From: Firmicutes bacterium UBA2530
GTDB taxonomy: Bacteria > Bacillota > Clostridia > Tissierellales > Sedimentibacteraceae
Reading direction: 5' to 3'
Assembly (NCBI GenBank): GCA_002340985.1
Contig: DDNC01000014.1
Span: forward strand, 397,599-461,598
Length of the DNA stretch: 64,000 bases
In this document: piece by piece, positions 60,553 through 64,000 of the stretch
How the letters are laid out: every line of letters starts with the position of its first letter
Position numbering within the stretch: position 1 is the stretch's first letter
Notes under the pieces: generated by a model
Databases searched by the model: none
The model's input: the letters and a program-made list of their open reading frames with translations, nothing else
Told to the model about the DNA's origin: nothing
Translations under genes and position numbers: made by a program

Positions 60553-61164
60553 ATGAAAAGTGAACTTTCGGTAAAAGAAAGAGGTAACACAAAAACAATA
60601 GCAAAGATAGGAGTATTGTCAGCTGTAGCCACAGTGCTTATGCTGTTTGACTTCCCTTTATGGTTTGCTCCGAATTTCTACAAGCTGGACTTCAGCGAGG
60701 TTCCCGTGCTGCTTGGCACATTTGCCCTTGGACCTGCAGCAGGGGTCGCAATTGAATTTGTAAAAATATTAATCAATTTCGTATTAAACGGTACAGACAC
60801 AGGCGGTATAGGCGAACTGGCAAATTTTGCGGTGGGATGCTCCTTCGTCATTCCGGCAGGATATATCTACAAGCATAGAAAATCATTTTCTTCGGCAATT
60901 ATTGCTATGCTTGCAGGAACTGTTACATTGGCCGTTGTTGGCTCAATGATGAACTATTTTGTGCTCCTTCCGGTATATTCAAAAATATACGGTGCTCCCA
61001 TTCAGGTATTCATAGACATGGCGCATGCAATAAATCCGGCAATTTCGGATCTCAAAACCTTTGTGCTCTATGCTGTAGTTCCGTTCAACATATTCAAAGG
61101 CATAGTTATATCATCAATTACATTGCTGGTATATAAGAAAATATCACCTGTTTTACACAGATAA
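60553..61164 (+). CDS. ribU: Riboflavin ECF transporter S component
   Basis: 203 residues with about six membrane helices. The family features are KIGVLSAVATVLMLFDFPL (near residue 17), FYKLDFSEVPVLLGTFALGP (near 42) and the binding-site region FVKILINFVLNGTDTGGIGE. It captures riboflavin for the shared ECF energy module, which is not encoded here. AGGAGGAAAAAA precedes the ATG. Controlled by the FMN riboswitch. Confidence 0.95.
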   Translation: MKSELSVKERGNTKTIAKIGVLSAVATVLMLFDFPLWFAPNFYKLDFSEVPVLLGTFALGPAAGVAIEFVKILINFVLNGTDTGGIGELANFAVGCSFVIPAGYIYKHRKSFSSAIIAMLAGTVTLAVVGSMMNYFVLLPVYSKIYGAPIQVFIDMAHAINPAISDLKTFVLYAVVPFNIFKGIVISSITLLVYKKISPVLHR

Positions 61165-61170
61165 TACATC

Positions 61171-61210
61171 AAAGACGCTCATGCCCAATAAGGTGCTCAA
61201 GCGTCTTTTT
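61171..61210 (+). terminator. ribU terminator
   Basis: AAAGACGCT and AGCGTCTTT enclose a partly paired loop, followed by five T. Confidence 0.82.
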
Positions 61211-61245
61211 GTATGCCCTAACCTATTTTTTCGACCGTGATTTTT
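61211..61245 (+). repeat. Half-copy of the cbi-leader hairpin element
   Basis: TATGCCCTAACC and, 4 nt on, TTTTTCGACCG match exactly the start of the array at 3670-3898 (read on its minus strand). As there, it begins directly behind the T-run of an intrinsic terminator. The second half of the hairpin is missing or diverged. Confidence 0.7.
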
Positions 61246-61255
61246 CTGTTTTGCC

Positions 61256-61293
61256 TTGACGACATATACATACAGAGGTTATAATAACGTTAT
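61256..61293 (+). promoter_or_regulatory. Promoter of the MFS gene with a palindrome at the start site
   Basis: TTGACG, 18 nt, TATAAT (61280-61285). ATAACGTTAT (61284-61293), a perfect palindrome, overlaps the -10 and start region and could be an operator. Confidence 0.65.
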
Positions 61294-61333
61294 CATATAT
61301 ACATAATATGCCATTTAAAGAAAGGAACTCCAC

Positions 61334-62572
61334 ATGAAACTCAAAGTTTATTCCTTAATTTTTTTTCTTAACGCCTATTTGTCCGGTCTTCTTGTTCCGG
61401 TATTAAGTCTTTTGCTTCTTCAAAAAGGAGCCACCATAAGTAATTTATCAATCATCCTTGGGTTGTACGCCTTCACCGTGGTTGCTCTGGAGCTGCCCAC
61501 AGGAATTATAGCGGATGTATTTGGGAGAAAAAATTCCTTTTGCTTATCCATAGTTATTTCAATATTGAGCCTGATAACTTTTTTGATGGGAAAGGGTTTT
61601 ATATTTTTATGCATCGGAATAATACTTTACGGACTCAGCCGAGCACTTTCATCCGGATCCTTTGAAGCTATGTTCATTGATTATTACATCGATAACTACG
61701 GAAAAGAAAAGCTTCACAACATCACAACCCGCCTGGGGGTGCTTGAGGCTCTCGGAATGTCCGCGGGAGCATTATCAGGCGGATATTTCCCAGAGATATC
61801 AAATGCATATTTCGCGTCACTGGGTACATATGACCTCAATATTATAATACGAATAGCTCTTGCAGCAGTCGTGGCAATACTCTCCTTTGCATTTATACAG
61901 GAGGATAAAATACACAACAAAGAAGAAAGAATCACACTGAAACAGCACATCATAAACAGTTCAGAAATTGTTACGAAAAACAGCACGGTAATTTGTATTT
62001 TTATCTCGGTTTTTTCTACGGGATTTTTTCTGAGCAGCCTGGAAACATATTGGCAACCTCATTTCATAACATTGCTTCCTTCCGAAAATTCAATGAAGCT
62101 GCTGGGTCTGATGGCCTTCTTGTATTTTGCATCCGCAACCTTGGGAAGCATTGCTTCCAACAAAATAATTAAAAAATATAAATTCAGTTCTGCAAATATG
62201 TACATAGTTATCAGGGCCCTGCTGTCTGTTGCAATTGTCGTAACAGCTCTTCAAACGAACATTCCGGTTTTTATGTCTTCCTATGCAATAATTTATCTGT
62301 TCTTCGGAATGGCCAGCGTTCCTGAAGGAGTAATACTGAACGCTGAAATTCCAAACAATGTAAGGGCCTCCGTGCTATCGGTCAATTCATTGGTGCTGCA
62401 GGTTGGAGGATTGTCCGGCTCCCTGTTGTACAGCATTTTAATAAGGCATATATCCATTCCTGCGATATGGATGCTGTCATCTTCAATAGTTCTTCTGACA
62501 GTTGTTGTAATATCTAAAACACTGCTCAAAAAAGCACCGTCAAGCGTGATAAACGAACAAACTAATATATAA
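61334..62572 (+). CDS. Major facilitator superfamily transporter
   Basis: 412 residues, twelve hydrophobic segments. The loop 2-3 motif is PTGIIADVFGRKNS (near residue 55), typical for MFS drug/proton antiporters (DHA1-like). No fused domain. The substrate cannot be told. AAAGGAACTCCAC precedes the ATG. Monocistronic, with a terminator-like hairpin of the opposite gene at its end. Confidence 0.88.
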   Translation: MKLKVYSLIFFLNAYLSGLLVPVLSLLLLQKGATISNLSIILGLYAFTVVALELPTGIIADVFGRKNSFCLSIVISILSLITFLMGKGFIFLCIGIILYGLSRALSSGSFEAMFIDYYIDNYGKEKLHNITTRLGVLEALGMSAGALSGGYFPEISNAYFASLGTYDLNIIIRIALAAVVAILSFAFIQEDKIHNKEERITLKQHIINSSEIVTKNSTVICIFISVFSTGFFLSSLETYWQPHFITLLPSENSMKLLGLMAFLYFASATLGSIASNKIIKKYKFSSANMYIVIRALLSVAIVVTALQTNIPVFMSSYAIIYLFFGMASVPEGVILNAEIPNNVRASVLSVNSLVLQVGGLSGSLLYSILIRHISIPAIWMLSSSIVLLTVVVISKTLLKKAPSSVINEQTNI

Positions 62573-62626
62573 AAAATGCCGTTCAGCCGAAGCGTTATGG
62601 CATACATAATCGTCCGGTTGAACGGC
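62571..62626 (-). terminator. Terminator of the small peptide gene
   Basis: A long hairpin with arms of about 23 bp (TGCCGTTCA plus mostly matching continuation), followed by TTTTTTATAT on the minus strand. There is no T-run on the plus strand, so it belongs to a minus-strand transcript. It ends next to the MFS stop. Confidence 0.8.
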
Positions 62627-62658
62627 AAAATCAGTCGAGCTTTTTCAACAATCCGAGA

Positions 62659-62736
62659 TTAGCATCGTCTCCTGCAGCATCGCCCTGAACATCTTCCAAA
62701 TCCTATACCAAGTATAAACCATGGCAGACAAAACAT
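62659..62736 (-). CDS. Small Cys/Arg-rich peptide gene (25 residues), unrecognised
   Basis: A complete tiny gene: AGGGG 7 nt before ATG, 25 codons and TAA, with a promoter 30-58 nt upstream and a strong terminator 33 nt downstream. The peptide begins with a hydrophobic half (FCLPWFILGIGFG) and ends RCSGRCCRRRC, giving five Cys and six Arg in all. No family recognised. It could be a membrane or metal-binding peptide, a leader peptide, or the coding part of a dual-function small RNA of about 190 nt. Two other frames in the transcript are less well placed. Confidence 0.55.
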   Translation of the reverse strand: MFCLPWFILGIGFGRCSGRCCRRRC

Positions 62737-62765
62737 AAAATCACCCCTCTCAAAGGTTGTCTTAT

Positions 62766-62794
62766 ATTATGACTGCATTTACCGGATGTTACAA
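62766..62794 (-). promoter_or_regulatory. Promoter of the small peptide gene
   Basis: TTGTAA and CATAAT, 17 nt apart on the minus strand. The predicted start lies about 20 nt before the ribosome binding site. Confidence 0.6.
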
Positions 62795-62845
62795 TATTTG
62801 TCCTAATGCTGAAACGAGAGTTACTTATGGCATATTGCGCCATAA

Positions 62846-62875
62846 TAAAAAATAACTGTATGCATACAGTTATTT
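62846..62875 (-). terminator. rnpB terminator
   Basis: The palindrome AATAACTGTATGCATACAGTTATT is followed by TTTTTTATT on the minus strand. Confidence 0.82.
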
Positions 62876-62926
62876 TTACGTGGGCAATTAATTTTTATGA
62901 TAAATTTTTTGTTTAAATTTCAATTG

Positions 62927-63259
62927 AAGAGTAAATACATAAGCCGTGTTCTGTATTAAACAGTCATCTATCTACGCCTGGCGTTGCCGACAGGCTCCAG
63001 CGACCTACCATTAGGACTGTGACGAGCAGCCACTCTGCGGTCCGTTCTTGGTCTTGCTCCGGGTGGGGTTTACATAGCCGGTTAGTCGCCTAACCGCTGG
63101 TGAGCTCTTACCTCACCTTTCCATCCTTGCCGTTTGACGGCGGTTTATTTCTGTTGCACTATCCTTGAGGTCACCCTCACCGGGTGTTACCCGGCACCCT
63201 GCTCTGCGGAGCACGGACTTTCCTCATGCTTACGCATGCGACTGTATAATTTACTCTTT
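62927..63259 (-). ncRNA. rnpB: RNase P RNA
   Basis: About 333 nt with the conserved pieces on the minus strand: GAGGAAAGTCCGTGCTC near the 5' end, AACCGGCTATG and GCAAGACCAAG in the middle, GGTAGGTCGC, and ACAGAACACGGCTTATG near the 3' end, which pairs with the 5' block as P4. The ends pair as P1 (AGAGTAAAT/ATTTACTCT). Processes the 5' end of tRNAs. Own promoter and terminator. Confidence 0.95.
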
Positions 63260-63262
63260 AAC

Positions 63263-63303
63263 ATATTACAACAATTGACAGCTAAAGTCAATTGAAGTAT
63301 TAT
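63263..63303. promoter_or_regulatory. rnpB promoter on an inverted repeat; mirrored promoter on the plus strand
   Basis: Minus strand: TTGACT (63286-63291), 17 nt, TAATAT (63263-63268), for rnpB. The DNA between is an inverted repeat CAATTGAC/GTCAATTG (63272-63294, 7-nt loop). The plus strand therefore has TTGACA (63275-63280), 17 nt, TATTAT (63298-63303), aimed antisense into nadE. It may double as the nadE terminator. Confidence 0.7.
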
Positions 63304-63311
63304 CCATTTTG

Positions 63312-64000
63312 CTATTCCATATTATTCAGCTGCTCAAGCCACAATTCATATGAAGCGTCGCTCGGCATCCTCCAGTCCCCTCTTGGAGACAGAGAAACAG
63401 AACCTACCTTTACTCCGTCAGGCATGCATGAGCGCTTAAACTGCTGGGTGAAAAATCTCTTATAGAACTTTTTTAGAGTTTCAAGTATAATTTCATCCGT
63501 GAATTCTTCTTTAAATGCTTTACGGGCTAAAAAATAAATTTTAGCCGGTTCAAAACCGTTGCGTACTACGTTGTAGAGAAAGAAGTCATTTAAGTCATAT
63601 GAACCCACAGATTTTTCAGTATATTGTGAGATATTGCCGTCCTTGTCAGGAGGAAGCAGCTCAGGGCTTACAGGAGTATCGAATACATCCAGCAGCGCCT
63701 TCTGAATTTCGCCGGTGGTCTCTTCCTCTGCATACCATTTAACAATATATTTGACCAATGTTTTTGGTATGCTTGAATTGACTCCGTACATGGACATATG
63801 ATCTCCGTTGTAGGTTGCCCATCCCAATGCCAATTCGGATAAATCTCCCGTTCCCACAACTATTCCGTTTTCTTTGTTGGCAACATCCATAAGTATTTGT
63901 GTTCTTTCTCTTGCCTGAGCATTTTCATATGTAATGTCATGTACATTTATATCGTGTCCGATGTCTTTGAAATGCTGCTCACATGATTCCTTTATGGATA
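63312..64000 (-). CDS. nadE: NAD+ synthase, C-terminal part (5' end outside window)
   Basis: The frame is open from the window's right edge to 63312, about 229 residues. GTGDLSELALGWATYNGDHMSMYGVN (read as GTGDLSELALGW and GDHMSMYGVN) is the conserved synthetase active-site region, and DNA upstream of the first internal ATG continues in frame (DITYENAQARERTQILMD, in part). The C-terminal FTQQFKRSCMPDG and LSPRGDWRMP fit the long glutamine-dependent type. It makes NAD+ from deamido-NAD+. The N-terminal part is not visible. Confidence 0.92.
   Translation of the reverse strand, partial: SIKESCEQHFKDIGHDINVHDITYENAQARERTQILMDVANKENGIVVGTGDLSELALGWATYNGDHMSMYGVNSSIPKTLVKYIVKWYAEEETTGEIQKALLDVFDTPVSPELLPPDKDGNISQYTEKSVGSYDLNDFFLYNVVRNGFEPAKIYFLARKAFKEEFTDEIILETLKKFYKRFFTQQFKRSCMPDGVKVGSVSLSPRGDWRMPSDASYELWLEQLNNME

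Noticed and set aside
62293..62628. Minus-strand frame of 111 codons at the end of the MFS gene
   Set aside because: It begins within the terminator stem, overlaps a clear MFS gene and has no family pattern.
62638..62745. A second frame (GTG start, in-frame TAG, then an acidic protein-like tail) suggesting amber read-through or pyrrolysine
   Set aside because: The start overlaps the ribosome binding site, no pyrrolysine genes are seen, and the 25-codon frame with an ideal start explains the unit better.

Overview
The window reads as a stretch of chromosome from an AT-rich, anaerobic, endospore-forming Firmicute (class Clostridia or Tissierellia; I cannot name the species). The sporulation set (spo0A, spoIVB, spoIIM, all of spoIIIAA-AH, a gerW-like gene), the IspH-ribosomal protein S1 fusion, a four-subunit 2-oxoacid:ferredoxin oxidoreductase and oxygen-sensitive 2-hydroxyacyl-CoA dehydratase-type proteins all point that way. 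No IS element, phage, CRISPR array or tRNA was found. Almost every gene lies on the minus strand; only ymaF-like, prfC, ribU and one MFS gene lie on the plus strand.

Region by region (minus-strand operons are read right to left). 1-4191: anaerobic cobalamin operon cbiD-cbiF-cbiJ-cbiE/T, driven by a strong promoter and a cobalamin riboswitch with an intrinsic terminator, followed by an unusual array of four hairpins ahead of cbiD. 4385-6420: a Cys/His-rich YmaF-like protein and release factor RF3. 6469-10905: a four-gene envelope operon (SBP-vWA lipoprotein, XpaC-like, anchored SBP, TelA-like) with no transporter. 11047-21825: TDT-family carrier, three genes of the 2-hydroxyacyl-CoA dehydratase/activase superfamily, AtoE-like and NhaC carriers, and a sigma-54 response regulator with its sensor kinase; a -24/-12 promoter lies in front of nhaC. 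22005-25386: small accessory enzymes (flavin-binding, GNAT, RidA, Fe-S) and a frameshifted DUF1697 gene. 25529-28561: three tandem M42 aminopeptidases. 28667-32211: cmk-plsC-ispH/S1. 32349-35927: korDABC plus an RpiR regulator. 36231-38486: a methyltransferase, RluB and an aldolase of the DapA/HOGA family. 38634-46398: two D,D-carboxypeptidases, gerW-like, scpA/scpB, deoB, a XerD-like protein with altered active site, spoIIM and a NUDIX hydrolase. 46502-60156: spo0A, spoIVB, recN, argR, tlyA, xseA/B, a Kae1-like gene, nusB, asp23 and the spoIIIA operon. 60299-64000: FMN riboswitch-ribU, an MFS carrier, a tiny Cys-rich peptide gene with its own promoter and terminator, RNase P RNA and the end of nadE.

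The items most worth a second look are: (1) the hairpin array in the cbi leader and a half-copy of the same element directly after the ribU terminator, so that both copies begin at the T-run of an intrinsic terminator; (2) a 25-residue Cys/Arg-rich peptide gene at 62659-62736; (3) two promoters (nusB and rnpB) built on inverted repeats that give a 17-bp-spaced promoter on both strands; (4) the SBP-vWA/XpaC/SBP/TelA operon; and (5) a XerD homologue with three replaced catalytic residues. Identifications rest on reading motifs and gene order; no database search was run.
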